This document shows positions 56,344 to 64,000 of a DNA stretch of 64,000 nt, piece after piece. Position 1 is the first letter of the stretch. The number at the start of each line of letters is the position of its first letter. The translations under genes and the position numbers were made by a program. Under the pieces are notes generated by a model. It was not told the DNA's origin, did no database searches, and was given only the letters and a program-made list of their open reading frames with translations. Source of the stretch: Synechococcus sp. M44_DOE_062 (GTDB taxonomy: Bacteria; Cyanobacteriota; Cyanobacteriia; Thermostichales; Thermostichaceae); NCBI GenBank assembly GCA_015295985.1, contig DVDX01000049.1:1-64000 (forward strand), given 5' to 3'.

Positions 56344-57411
56344 ATGCAAAATAGCGTTTTAACTAGCCACCTAGCTTCCTACCAGGAGCCAATAGGGGGT
56401 ATCTCTTCTGAGGAGAGCCAATGTGCTCTAGGGTGCGAGCGCCAGGCGCTTGTCCGGGTTTTGCGCAGCTACAGCCAGTTGGTGAAGCCAAAGATCATCG
56501 CTCTCTTGCTGATGACGACGGCTGGGGCCATGTGGATGGCAGGCAACACCGACCTGTTTAGGTTTTTCATCACCCTTTTGGGGGGGGGAATGGCAGCGGC
56601 GGCAGCTAACGTCATCAACATGGTGTATGACGCCGATATCGATCGGATGATGGAGCGAACCCGTCATCGCCCTCTGCCTTCCGGTCGAATTCGGGCGCGG
56701 GATGCTTTGATTTTTGCCGGGATCCTGGCTTTGACTGCTTTTGGGCTGTTGGCTATTTTCACCAACCTGCTGGCTGCCGGTTTGGCCATGTTGGGGATCC
56801 TGGTGTACGTGGGGGTCTATACCCACTGGCTGAAGCGTTCCAGCACGCAAAATATCGTCATCGGTGGAGCGGCAGGAGCCATCCCGCCTTTGGTGGGCTG
56901 GGCAGCGACCACAGGCGAGCTGAGCTGGGCCGCTTGGGTGATGTTTGCCATCATCTTTTTGTGGACTCCACCCCACTTCTGGGCTTTGGCCATTCTAAAG
57001 CGAGAAGACTATGCCCGTGCCGGGGTACCCATGCTGCCAGTGGTGGCGGGCGAAAGACTCACCGCTGCGCAGATTTTGCTCTATGCACTGCTGATGGTTC
57101 CGGTCAGCCTGCTGCTGGTTTACCCCTTGGGAATGCTGGGATCCTTTTATCTAAGCGCGGCGGTGCTGCTGGGATCCCTCTTGGTTATGAAGGCGGTGCA
57201 GTTGCTGCAGGATCCCTGCAACCGAGAGCGGGCAGCCTCGCTCTTCACGTTTGCCAACCTATACTTGCTGCTGCTGTGCGCAGCCATGGGTCTGGATAGG
57301 TGGTCGTTAACCCACACCCTCTGGAGCCAGGCCACTGCATCCCTACAAGGGATTTGCACCACCCTAATAGCCTTGGCTAGCCACTTTGCGCAGGGGGGAT
57401 CCCTGGGTTGA
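56344..57411 (+). CDS. ctaB: Protoheme IX farnesyltransferase
   Basis: CtaB adds a farnesyl chain to haem B to give haem O. The 355-residue membrane protein has the prenyltransferase Asp-rich motif NMVYDADIDRMMERTRHRPL and the second region VIGGAAGAIPPLVGWAATTG followed by WTPPHFWALAILKREDYARA. The N-terminal 40 residues are not conserved. The cytochrome oxidase subunit genes ctaC, ctaD and ctaE, often next to ctaAB, do not follow here. Confidence 0.94.
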   Translation: MQNSVLTSHLASYQEPIGGISSEESQCALGCERQALVRVLRSYSQLVKPKIIALLLMTTAGAMWMAGNTDLFRFFITLLGGGMAAAAANVINMVYDADIDRMMERTRHRPLPSGRIRARDALIFAGILALTAFGLLAIFTNLLAAGLAMLGILVYVGVYTHWLKRSSTQNIVIGGAAGAIPPLVGWAATTGELSWAAWVMFAIIFLWTPPHFWALAILKREDYARAGVPMLPVVAGERLTAAQILLYALLMVPVSLLLVYPLGMLGSFYLSAAVLLGSLLVMKAVQLLQDPCNRERAASLFTFANLYLLLLCAAMGLDRWSLTHTLWSQATASLQGICTTLIALASHFAQGGSLG

Positions 57412-57527
57412 CAACCCACGTTGGCCGACCCGTTCTTCCTCAAAATTGCGGCCCATTCTAGAGAGTGACGCCTCATGCCGTGCAGAGTAGGATGGACTGA
57501 CCATCGCTAAGCGAGACGCACCCGGCC

Positions 57528-57806
57528 ATGACGAATGAAGAGATTGAGACGCGGTTTGTCCAGTTGGCCGAAGCTGTGACCAGGGTAGCCGATACAGTTG
57601 CTAAGGTTACCGATGCTCAGCTTGCCTTACAGACCCTTTCCGGGCGTCTCGCTGAAGTTGTCCTGGAATTGAGGCAGGAAGTGCGGGAATTACGGCAGGA
57701 GCTGAGAGAATTGAGGCAGCGGCAGGCTGAATCGGATCAACGCTTTGAGGTTCTCCTTCAGGAAATCCGCTTTTTGATCCGCCGCCAGGGAGAAGGGGAA
57801 CCATGA
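57528..57806 (+). CDS. Coiled-coil hypothetical protein
   Basis: The 92-residue protein is almost entirely one helix with heptad repeats (VVLELRQEVRELRQELRELR and QRQAESDQRFEVLLQEIRFL). No domain is recognised. Similar short coiled-coil proteins are frequent in cyanobacteria and often accompany DUF820/Uma2 genes, though none is adjacent here. The ATG at 57528 fits. Confidence 0.65.
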   Translation: MTNEEIETRFVQLAEAVTRVADTVAKVTDAQLALQTLSGRLAEVVLELRQEVRELRQELRELRQRQAESDQRFEVLLQEIRFLIRRQGEGEP

Positions 57807-57861
57807 CCGAGTCTCTCACGGGGCCACGGATTGCTTGGTCGAACTCGAGCTTCTGAGGATG

Positions 57862-60153
57862 TCAATTTTGGGATGCAATCGGCTGCGGCGGCTGCCATTT
57901 CAGCACTAAGGTGGAAAGTTGCGGCAGGCAGAGCTCGAGGGAGTAGGGCAAGTTGTGGTAGGCCCAGTCGTCTGTCCACTTGCCCCCCAAATTGCCTACC
58001 CCGCTGCCCCAAAACTCCACAGCATCGCTGTTGAGCAGCTCTCGATAAAAACCTCGCTCCGGCACCCCAATGCGGTAATTGGGCCAGATCACCGGTGTGA
58101 AGTTACAAACCACCACCACCCACTCGCTGGGATCCTCCCCGTAGCGGATGAAGGAAACGATACCGCGATGGTCGCTGCAGTCGATCCAGCGGAACCCTTC
58201 TGGCTTGGTGTCTTGGGTGTACAGGGCAGGTTCGGAGCGCAACAGGTGATTTAGGCTGGCCACGTAGTGGCGCAACTTGGCGTGCGGTTCATACTGCAGC
58301 AGCTCCCAGTCCAGGTCTGCCCAAACATTCCACTCATTCCACTGACCAAACTCCATGCTCATGAATAGGGTTTTCTTGCCAGGGTGGGTGAACATGTAGC
58401 CGTATAAAGCCCGCAGACTGGCGAACTTATGCCAATGATCCCCCGGCATTTTGCCCAACATGTGGCTTTTGCCATGCACCACCTCGTCGTGAGAAAAGGC
58501 CAGCATGTAATTTTCACTGAAGGCATACATGAGGCTGAAGGTAACCAAATGGGGATGGAACTGGCGGAACCAGGGATCCATGTGGAAATAGTCCAACATG
58601 TCGTGCATCCAACCCATGTTCCACTTCAAGTTGAAGCCCAGTCCACCCACATGGGTTGGCCAAGTCACCATCGGCCAAGCGGTAGATTCTTCGGCAATGG
58701 AAAGTGCACCGGGGTTGTATTTGAAAATGAGGGTATTGAGCTGTCGGAAAAAGTCGATGGCTTCGAGGTGTTCCCGCCCGCCATAGGGGTTGGGGATCCA
58801 CTCTTTGCGGTCATAATCCAGATAAAGCATCGAGGCCACCGCGTCCACCCGGATCCCGTCGATGTGATACTTTTCAAACCAAAAAAGGGCATTGGCCACC
58901 AGATAATTGCGTACCTCATTGCGGCCATAATTAAAGACCAAAGTGCCCCAACCTTGGTGCTCGCCTTTGCGAGGGTCGGCATATTCGTACAGGTGGGTAC
59001 CGTCGAAAAAGGCCAGTCCATGCCCATCTTTGGGGAAATGTCCGGGCACCCAATCGACAATCACGCCAATCCCGGCTTGGTGGGCCCGATCGACAAAGTA
59101 CATAAAGTCTTGCGGGGATCCATAGCGGGATGTCACGGCGTAGTAGCCGATCACCTGATAGCCCCAAGAACCATCGAAGGGGTGTTCTGCCACCGGCAAC
59201 AGCTCGATGTGGGTAAAGCCCAGCTCCTTCACATAGGGGATCAGTTTGTCTGCCAGCTCGCGGTAGGTGAGGAAGCGAGTATTGGGCTTTTGATCCACCA
59301 GCACACTTTGCCCTTCGGCAGGTGGATCCTCAGCCGAGGCGTGCATCCAGGATCCCAGATGCACCTCGTAAACCGAAATCGGCGAGCGCAGGGGATCGGT
59401 GGCGGCGCGTTTTTCCAGCCAGGCTTGGTCGTGCCAGGTGTAGGTGTTGAGGTCGGCTACAATGGAGCCCGTCTTCGGTCGCACCTCCTGTTGAAAGCCG
59501 TAGGGATCCGACTTTTCGTAGATATCCCCCCAGGAAGTTTTCACTTCGTACTTGTAGATGGCGCCTGGCCCTACGCCGGGGATGAACACTGCCCAGATCC
59601 CGCTTTCTCCCAGCCGCTTCATCTGGTGTTGGCGCCCGTCCCAGTGGTTGAAATCGCCGATAACGCTGACGTTGCGGGCATTGGGAGCCCAAACGGCGAA
59701 ATGCACCCCCTTCACCCCATCCACCGTGATGAGATGGGCGCCCAGCTTGTCGTAGATGCGGTGGTGATTCCCCTCATTGAACAGGTAGCGATCCAGCTCG
59801 CCGATGTGGTTGACCTTCTCCAGAGGAAAGCGGTAGGGATCCTCCCACTCTTCCAGGTGTTCTCCCTGGGGATCCCAGACCCGTTGCGCCCGCAAAAAAT
59901 AATCCGGCAGAGGGGTTCCCGGCTCAAAACGCAGCTCGAATAGCGTTTCCGGGTGCAGCGGCTGCATCGGATGAGCCTGTCCGGTGGCGCGTTCCACCAG
60001 CCAAACCTGCCGGGCATTGGGCACAAGGGCGCGCACCAACCCAAAGGATTTCCCGCCCTCTTCTATCTGCTGGGGGCCCAAAACGGCATAGGGATCCTGC
60101 CATTGGTTGGAGACAAACTGACCCACTTGTTCAGCAGACAGGAGAAAGCCCAT
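57862..60153 (-). CDS. glgB: 1,4-alpha-glucan branching enzyme
   Basis: GlgB introduces alpha-1,6 branches into glycogen. The 763-residue protein has N-terminal CBM48-type modules (VWAPNARNVSVIGDFNHWDG near 155-174) and a GH13 catalytic barrel. The nucleophile is Asp437 in IDGIRVDAVASML, the acid/base Glu488 in ALSIAEEST, and the third acid Asp556 in AFSHDEVVHGK. The C-terminal beta-domain ends LSTLVLKWQPP. Length and all motifs are normal. Confidence 0.97.
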   Translation of the reverse strand: MGFLLSAEQVGQFVSNQWQDPYAVLGPQQIEEGGKSFGLVRALVPNARQVWLVERATGQAHPMQPLHPETLFELRFEPGTPLPDYFLRAQRVWDPQGEHLEEWEDPYRFPLEKVNHIGELDRYLFNEGNHHRIYDKLGAHLITVDGVKGVHFAVWAPNARNVSVIGDFNHWDGRQHQMKRLGESGIWAVFIPGVGPGAIYKYEVKTSWGDIYEKSDPYGFQQEVRPKTGSIVADLNTYTWHDQAWLEKRAATDPLRSPISVYEVHLGSWMHASAEDPPAEGQSVLVDQKPNTRFLTYRELADKLIPYVKELGFTHIELLPVAEHPFDGSWGYQVIGYYAVTSRYGSPQDFMYFVDRAHQAGIGVIVDWVPGHFPKDGHGLAFFDGTHLYEYADPRKGEHQGWGTLVFNYGRNEVRNYLVANALFWFEKYHIDGIRVDAVASMLYLDYDRKEWIPNPYGGREHLEAIDFFRQLNTLIFKYNPGALSIAEESTAWPMVTWPTHVGGLGFNLKWNMGWMHDMLDYFHMDPWFRQFHPHLVTFSLMYAFSENYMLAFSHDEVVHGKSHMLGKMPGDHWHKFASLRALYGYMFTHPGKKTLFMSMEFGQWNEWNVWADLDWELLQYEPHAKLRHYVASLNHLLRSEPALYTQDTKPEGFRWIDCSDHRGIVSFIRYGEDPSEWVVVVCNFTPVIWPNYRIGVPERGFYRELLNSDAVEFWGSGVGNLGGKWTDDWAYHNLPYSLELCLPQLSTLVLKWQPPQPIASQN

Positions 60154-60213
60154 CGGGAACCCTCAGCAAGCGACTGATTCCAGTCTAGCGGTGGCCGACC
60201 TCCGGTTTGCGCT

Positions 60214-61689
60214 TTAGCTCCAGGCCCGCCTCCAGGCAAAGAATCCCTGCAAGGCGTTCTGCAGGCGGGGGTTGGTAGCCAATTGTTGCTTGCGATGCTG
60301 CAGGGCCGCCTTGGCATTCACCTCCGAGCGGGTGGGGTAGATGTGGATCCCGGTCAGGGCAGAGACGGGCAACCGCCGGCTCATGGCCAAAACCACCTCG
60401 TGAATCAGCTCTCCCGCCTGGGATCCCACCAGGTGCGCCCCCAAAATCTGGCCGTTGCGCCGACAGATCAACTTGGCAAAGCCCAGGGGGGCAGCTTCTG
60501 CCTGGGCCCGATCCACATCGGCAAACTCCTGTTTGAGCACCACCACATCCTTGCCGTATTGCTGCCGGGCTTCGCTTTCGGTAAGGCCCACGCGGGCCAG
60601 CTCCGGCTCGGTAAAGATGGCCCAGGGAATGACCCGATAACGCGCTTGGCTGAGGGGGAAAAACAGGGCATTGACCAGGGCCACTGCTGCTTCGTAGGCC
60701 GCCACATGGGTGAATTGCGGCCCGCCGATGACATCCCCACAGGCGTAGATGCGGGGATTGCGGGTTTGCAACTTGGCATTTACCTGGATCCCTTGGGGGG
60801 TGTACTGCACGCCGGCGGCCTCTAGGCCCAGCGCTTCCACATTCGGGATCCGACCGGCGGCCACCAAAATCGCTTCTGCGCGGATCACCGGGTCACCTGT
60901 AGCGGCGGAGCCTGCCCCAGGGTTGGCCTTTAGGTAAAGCAGCTTTGCCCCCTGCTCTTGGCCGACTGCGGTGGCGCGTACCCGGGTGAGGATGCGGATC
61001 CCATCTTGGGCCAACTGTTGCTGCACCACCTGGGCGGCTTCGGGATCCTCCTTGGGCAAGATGCGCTCGCGGCTGGCAATGAGGGTCACCTCGGATCCCA
61101 GACGGGCCAGAGCTTGGCTTAACTCGCAGCCTACCGGCCCCGCCCCAATCACCGCCACCGATTTGGGCAAACGGGTTAAGTCAAAGATCGATTCGTTGGT
61201 CAGATAGCCCGCCTCGGCCAAGCCTGGCAAGGGGGGAACCCAAGGACGGGATCCGGTGGCGATGACAAAAGCCCGCGCCTGTACCTGCCTTCCTGCCACC
61301 GCAAAGGTGCGCCCATCCACAAAGTGGCCCTTGGCAAACACCATCTCCACCCCCAGTTGGCGGAAGCGATCCGGCGAATCGGCGTGGTTGGCAATGTAGC
61401 TCTGGGCGGAGCGAATGTGCTCGTACACCTTGAGGTAATCCACCGCAATCCCTGCTGGACCGGGGAGAGTCACCCAACCGGCAGCAATGGCCTGGCGCAG
61501 CCGATGGACAGTGTGGGCCACGTGGAGAAGGGCTTTGCTGGGCACACAGCCATACCAGAGGCAATCTCCGCCCAAGCGGTCACTTCCTTCCACCAGCAGC
61601 ACCTTGGCCTTCAGTTGGGCAGCAGCGGTGGCCACCACCAGGCCCGCCGCGCCGGCACCGATGACCACAATATCGTAGGGGACAGGCAT
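60214..61689 (-). CDS. Mercuric reductase / Lpd-like flavoprotein disulfide reductase
   Basis: The 491-residue protein is a class I pyridine nucleotide-disulfide oxidoreductase: FAD motif DIVVIGAGAAGLVVATAAA, redox-active GGDCLWYGCVPSKALLH (Cys pair about residues 43 and 48), NAD(P) motif VAVIGAGPVGCELSQALARL, and the dimerisation domain ending near HIYPTRSE with its His. The MerA N-terminal metal-binding domain and the C-terminal CC pair of true mercuric reductases are absent, so the substrate is open. The start is ATG 61689; the longer upstream frame is not conserved. Confidence 0.88.
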   Translation of the reverse strand: MPVPYDIVVIGAGAAGLVVATAAAQLKAKVLLVEGSDRLGGDCLWYGCVPSKALLHVAHTVHRLRQAIAAGWVTLPGPAGIAVDYLKVYEHIRSAQSYIANHADSPDRFRQLGVEMVFAKGHFVDGRTFAVAGRQVQARAFVIATGSRPWVPPLPGLAEAGYLTNESIFDLTRLPKSVAVIGAGPVGCELSQALARLGSEVTLIASRERILPKEDPEAAQVVQQQLAQDGIRILTRVRATAVGQEQGAKLLYLKANPGAGSAATGDPVIRAEAILVAAGRIPNVEALGLEAAGVQYTPQGIQVNAKLQTRNPRIYACGDVIGGPQFTHVAAYEAAVALVNALFFPLSQARYRVIPWAIFTEPELARVGLTESEARQQYGKDVVVLKQEFADVDRAQAEAAPLGFAKLICRRNGQILGAHLVGSQAGELIHEVVLAMSRRLPVSALTGIHIYPTRSEVNAKAALQHRKQQLATNPRLQNALQGFFAWRRAWS

Positions 61690-61912
61690 AGCTTTTTTAA
61701 ACGTTTTAAACAGGAGAATCGGGCAAGGGATCCCAGGAATCGGCAAAAGATAGCACCATCCTATGTCTTGAGTGGGCCAGGGGCAGGATGGGAGGGGGGG
61801 GATCCCTTTCCACACCCTTTCTGGATGGGAGAGGAACTTGTTAGAGTGGGAGCGATTGACCTCTTGTAAACGGGGTTGATTCCTCTGTTCTACCTTCAAG
61901 TTTTGGGGACTT

Positions 61913-62158
61913 ATGACTATTCTGCTGCCGAGCGAACCTATCCTGGCCGTGAGCATCTTCGGCATGGGCCTGCCAGAGCTGGCCGTGATTGGGGTGATCG
62001 CGGTGGTTGTGTTTGGCCCCAAGAAGCTACCCGAGTTGGGCAGTGCCTTTGGCAAAGCGTTGCGGAGTTTCAAACAAGAGATGAACAACCCCAGCAGCGA
62101 TGACGAGCCTGCCAGCACAGGAAAGGCGGAGAAGGTGGTCGAGAAGGATGCCGCCTAA
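61913..62158 (+). CDS. tatA: Sec-independent translocase protein TatA
   Basis: TatA forms the protein-conducting assembly of the twin-arginine pathway, which exports folded proteins (for example Rieske proteins) into the lumen or periplasm. The 81-residue protein has GMGLPELAVIGVIAVVVFGP and KKLPELGSAFGKALRSFKQE, the diagnostic short helix and amphipathic helix with the FGPKKLPE turn. The first 17 residues before GMGLPEL are longer than usual; an internal start at the later ATG (FGMGLP) is possible. Confidence 0.93.
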   Translation: MTILLPSEPILAVSIFGMGLPELAVIGVIAVVVFGPKKLPELGSAFGKALRSFKQEMNNPSSDDEPASTGKAEKVVEKDAA

Positions 62159-62383
62159 GAGCCGCGGAGAGGGGTGGGGTCCCAACTCCTGCAAGGAAAG
62201 TGCTGCCGGAACAGGGAGCTTGTCGAGAGGGGGGATCCAAACCAGCGTTAGATGAGGGGTGAAGTCAGCTCACAAAGGAACCGGCTCCAGGGCTAGTGTA
62301 TAGTTCTGGAAAGTTCCCCAGCCTAGCGCTACCGGCTGAGCCAGGATCAGCCTAGATAGGCTCATCGAATGCTGCAGAGGTGT

Positions 62384-63220
62384 ATGGCTGAGCTGACCGA
62401 TTTCGAGTTGATGCACCAGATCCAACTGCGGGATCGCCGCAGCCACTTTTTGCTCAAGGATCGCTACCAGAAGCGCCTGCTGGATATTGCCTTGGCCATT
62501 CTCAAGCAACCTCACCAGGCGGAAGAGGTGGTGCGGCAGGTGTTTGAGTTTTGCTGGAAACACGCCGATGCCTTTGATCTACAACGGGATCGCTCGGTGG
62601 CCCTGTGGCTCTACGAATTGACGGCCTTTCAAGCCAGGGAACGGCTGCGGCGTTGGGCATGGCTACCTGCCCCCCTCTCCATTCCAACCTCAGTCCCTCT
62701 GTGGCCGCGACGTCTCCTCTGGAGCAGCCTGGCGGTGCTGGGGATCTACGCGGTGGCCATAACAGCGGCCTACTGGCGGCTGCGCTGGCAGTGGGGATCC
62801 CCCCTCGAGGGAGAGTCAGCGGCGCTTCAACGGCTCTACCAAGAGTGGCAACGGCAACCGCAGGTGCAGCGAACCCTGCTGCGGGATCCCAGCTTCAGCA
62901 CTCCCCTGTTGGTGCAAGCCCTCTGGTCACCCCGTACCAAGCAGGTGCTGCTCTTGGCCTCAGAGATGACCCCTGCTCCTCCAGGGGGCACCTATCAACT
63001 GTGGCTGGAGTCGGATATCCAGGGAGGGGGGCGACTGCTGGAAAGTGCTGGCACTTTTGCCGTCAATGCGGAAGGATCCCTGCAGTGGCTCAGTCAACCC
63101 CTTCATTCTGAGCAGCCGACCCGCCTTCTCGTCACCCTTGAACCGGCAGGAGGGAGCGAATCCCCCACAGGCCCGCCTCTGCTGCAGAGCAGTTTTTGGA
63201 TCCCTACCGCCCAGCCATGA
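62384..63220 (+). CDS. Fusion of a sigma-70 region 2-like domain with an RskA-like anti-sigma domain
   Basis: The 278-residue protein has three parts. Residues 1-90 look like ECF sigma region 2: DFELMHQIQLRDRRSHFLLK, ALAILKQPHQAEEVVRQVFE and SVALWLYELTAFQARERLRR. Residues about 113-133 (LLWSSLAVLGIYAVAITAAY) form one membrane helix. Residues about 160-278 resemble the extracytoplasmic RskA C-terminal domain (VLLLASEMTPAPPGGTYQLW, LLVTLEPAGGSESPTGPPLL). No region 4 is present, so it cannot act as a normal sigma factor alone. The start is ATG 62384 (MAELTDF) or 62369. Confidence 0.75.
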   Translation: MAELTDFELMHQIQLRDRRSHFLLKDRYQKRLLDIALAILKQPHQAEEVVRQVFEFCWKHADAFDLQRDRSVALWLYELTAFQARERLRRWAWLPAPLSIPTSVPLWPRRLLWSSLAVLGIYAVAITAAYWRLRWQWGSPLEGESAALQRLYQEWQRQPQVQRTLLRDPSFSTPLLVQALWSPRTKQVLLLASEMTPAPPGGTYQLWLESDIQGGGRLLESAGTFAVNAEGSLQWLSQPLHSEQPTRLLVTLEPAGGSESPTGPPLLQSSFWIPTAQP

Positions 63221-63272
63221 CTAGGAGGGATTGGGGAATGGCTGGGGAGCTTGTCTCCCGCTTTTGCGCCGC

Positions 63273-63710
63273 TTAGTGCGATCCCCGCAAGCGCACCTTG
63301 AGACGGTAGCGAACCGTTTCGTGCACGACCTTATAGGAGGCATCCACACCGTGAACTTCCCGCAGCCATTCCCGGATGTCGCTGTAGGTACGGAATCGAC
63401 CAGGCTGATGCAGCTCCTGCTGGAGGATTTCCAAAACCGGCTTAGGGATGAGGGGCTTGCGCCCTTGGTTGCGGGGCACCGTCAACATGCCCTCTAGCCC
63501 CTTGGCCTTGTAGCGTTGAAACCATCGAAAAATCGTTGAGATGTCCCGACCCAAAATTTCAGCCAAGCCTGTCATTGTCTTGACTTTTCCAATCTTGAGC
63601 AGGTAGAGAGCTTGAACCCGCTCCTTCCCGGTCGGTGTAGACTGCTTGCCAAGTAGGGATTTGAGCTCTTCAGCCGATTCCTGAATGTCGAGCTTGAGGA
63701 CTCCAGCCAT
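63273..63710 (-). pseudogene. Truncated IS630-type transposase (N-terminal part)
   Basis: A 145-codon frame has the IS630/Tc1 helix-turn-helix N-terminus: SAEELKSLLGKQSTPTGKER, MTGLAEILGRDISTIFRWFQ and GRKPLIPKPVLEILQQ, then YKVVHETVRYRLKVRLRGSH and a stop. The DDE catalytic half, normally supplied by a second overlapping frame, is absent because the gene for the sigma/RskA fusion ends 53 bases away. A longer frame starts at 63764. It is most likely a relic of an insertion sequence. Confidence 0.75.
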
Positions 63711-63947
63711 GTCGAGGTATCGCAGAACGGCGTTGAATTTGTGGCCTGGCTGAGAGTGTACCACAGTACCTTCGGGTTTTGGAAGGCGTTCGTGAAGTTT
63801 GCCTGGGCATTGCTTGACATTTACAGAATCTCGAACTGAAAAATCTCTAACAGGCTACCCTCGTCGCTTTTCAGGATGGTCGGGCAAGGGATCCCCTCTT
63901 GGGCGACAGGCTGTAGGATTAGAGGGCAAGCTTGCCGACGTTGCATC

Positions 63948-64000
63948 ATGGTTCTTCGCAAGTATCTCGCAGGAGAGGGGCTGCGTTGGTTTCGCCTGGC
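63948..64000 (+). CDS. Start of an unidentified gene (truncated by window end)
   Basis: A frame opens at ATG 63948 with MVLRKYLAGEGLRWFRLA and runs off the window edge after about 17 codons. It is too short to identify. A GGGATCCC palindrome lies upstream. Confidence 0.35.
   Translation, partial: MVLRKYLAGEGLRWFRL

Noticed and set aside
58429..59943. A 504-codon plus-strand frame opposite glgB
   Set aside because: It is an antisense shadow of glgB, caused by the GC-rich codon bias. No recognisable motif.
61690..62118. A 143-residue N-terminal extension of the flavoprotein reductase
   Set aside because: It is low in conserved pattern and overlaps tatA. The FAD motif starts right after the ATG at 61689, as in the family.

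Overview
The window is a stretch of cyanobacterial chromosome. It carries a form IB RuBisCO operon (rbcL-rbcX-rbcS), CP12, the NDH-1 subunit NdhN, the clock-input protein LdpA, a Ycf45-type R3H ATPase, a DUF1815 protein and a UPF0367 protein. It is GC-rich and saturated with the palindrome GGGATCCC. Together with a heavy load of IS fragments and short dispersed repeats, this suggests a hot-spring Synechococcus of the JA-3-3Ab / JA-2-3B'a type. That last step is inference from memory, not a database match.

Layout. At 0.1-9 kb are rbcLXS, clpP, tRNA-Glu, a DUF1688 (URC4-like) gene and two cobalamin genes (cobB/cbiA, cobO). At 8.9-16 kb are a small IS200/IS605-like relic, a SAM-I riboswitch driving metK, moaB, a TPR-methyltransferase and a helicase-like gene with a broken Walker A. 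At 16-28.5 kb is one long plus-strand ribosomal protein operon in the S10-spc order: rplC, rplD, rplW, rplB, rpsS, rplV, rpsC, rplP, rpmC, rpsQ, rplN, rplX, rplE, rpsH, rplF, rplR, rpsE, rplO, secY, adk, map, infA. It then stops; rpmJ, rpsM, rpsK, rpoA and rplQ do not follow. At 28.5-49 kb are housekeeping and photosynthesis-related genes: an alpha/beta hydrolase, a PRC-barrel protein, a glycosyltransferase, a Rieske protein, ndhN-ldpA-ycf45, msrB, an Ftr1-type permease, cp12, an ECF-type ATPase, glmU fused to a PPC/DUF296 domain, ispH and an AEC transporter. At 55-64 kb are ctaA-ctaB, glgB, a MerA/Lpd-like flavoprotein, tatA, an unusual sigma-region-2/RskA fusion and a broken IS630 transposase.

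The most interesting segment is 50.5-54.6 kb. It is an AT-richer minus-strand operon encoding a dynamin-like GTPase (844 aa), three small paralogous proteins that look like the cyanobacterial KGK family, and a small HNH endonuclease. The GTPase and all three small proteins end in, or close to, the same peptide SxLDDLR (x = P or I). The cassette lies between an intact ygfZ gene and a decayed second copy of ygfZ in the same orientation, and GGGATCCC-type sites are nearly absent from it. These features point to an acquired, co-functioning membrane-remodelling module whose parts share a C-terminal tag.

A second thread is a family of 20-25 bp dispersed repeats (core CTCCGCACCGCTGACGCGAAC and a CTCCGTCCCGCTGACGCGAAC variant). 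Several copies are embedded in frame near the ends of proteins (MoaB, Ycf45, LdpA, GlmU, a methyltransferase and a small hypothetical protein).
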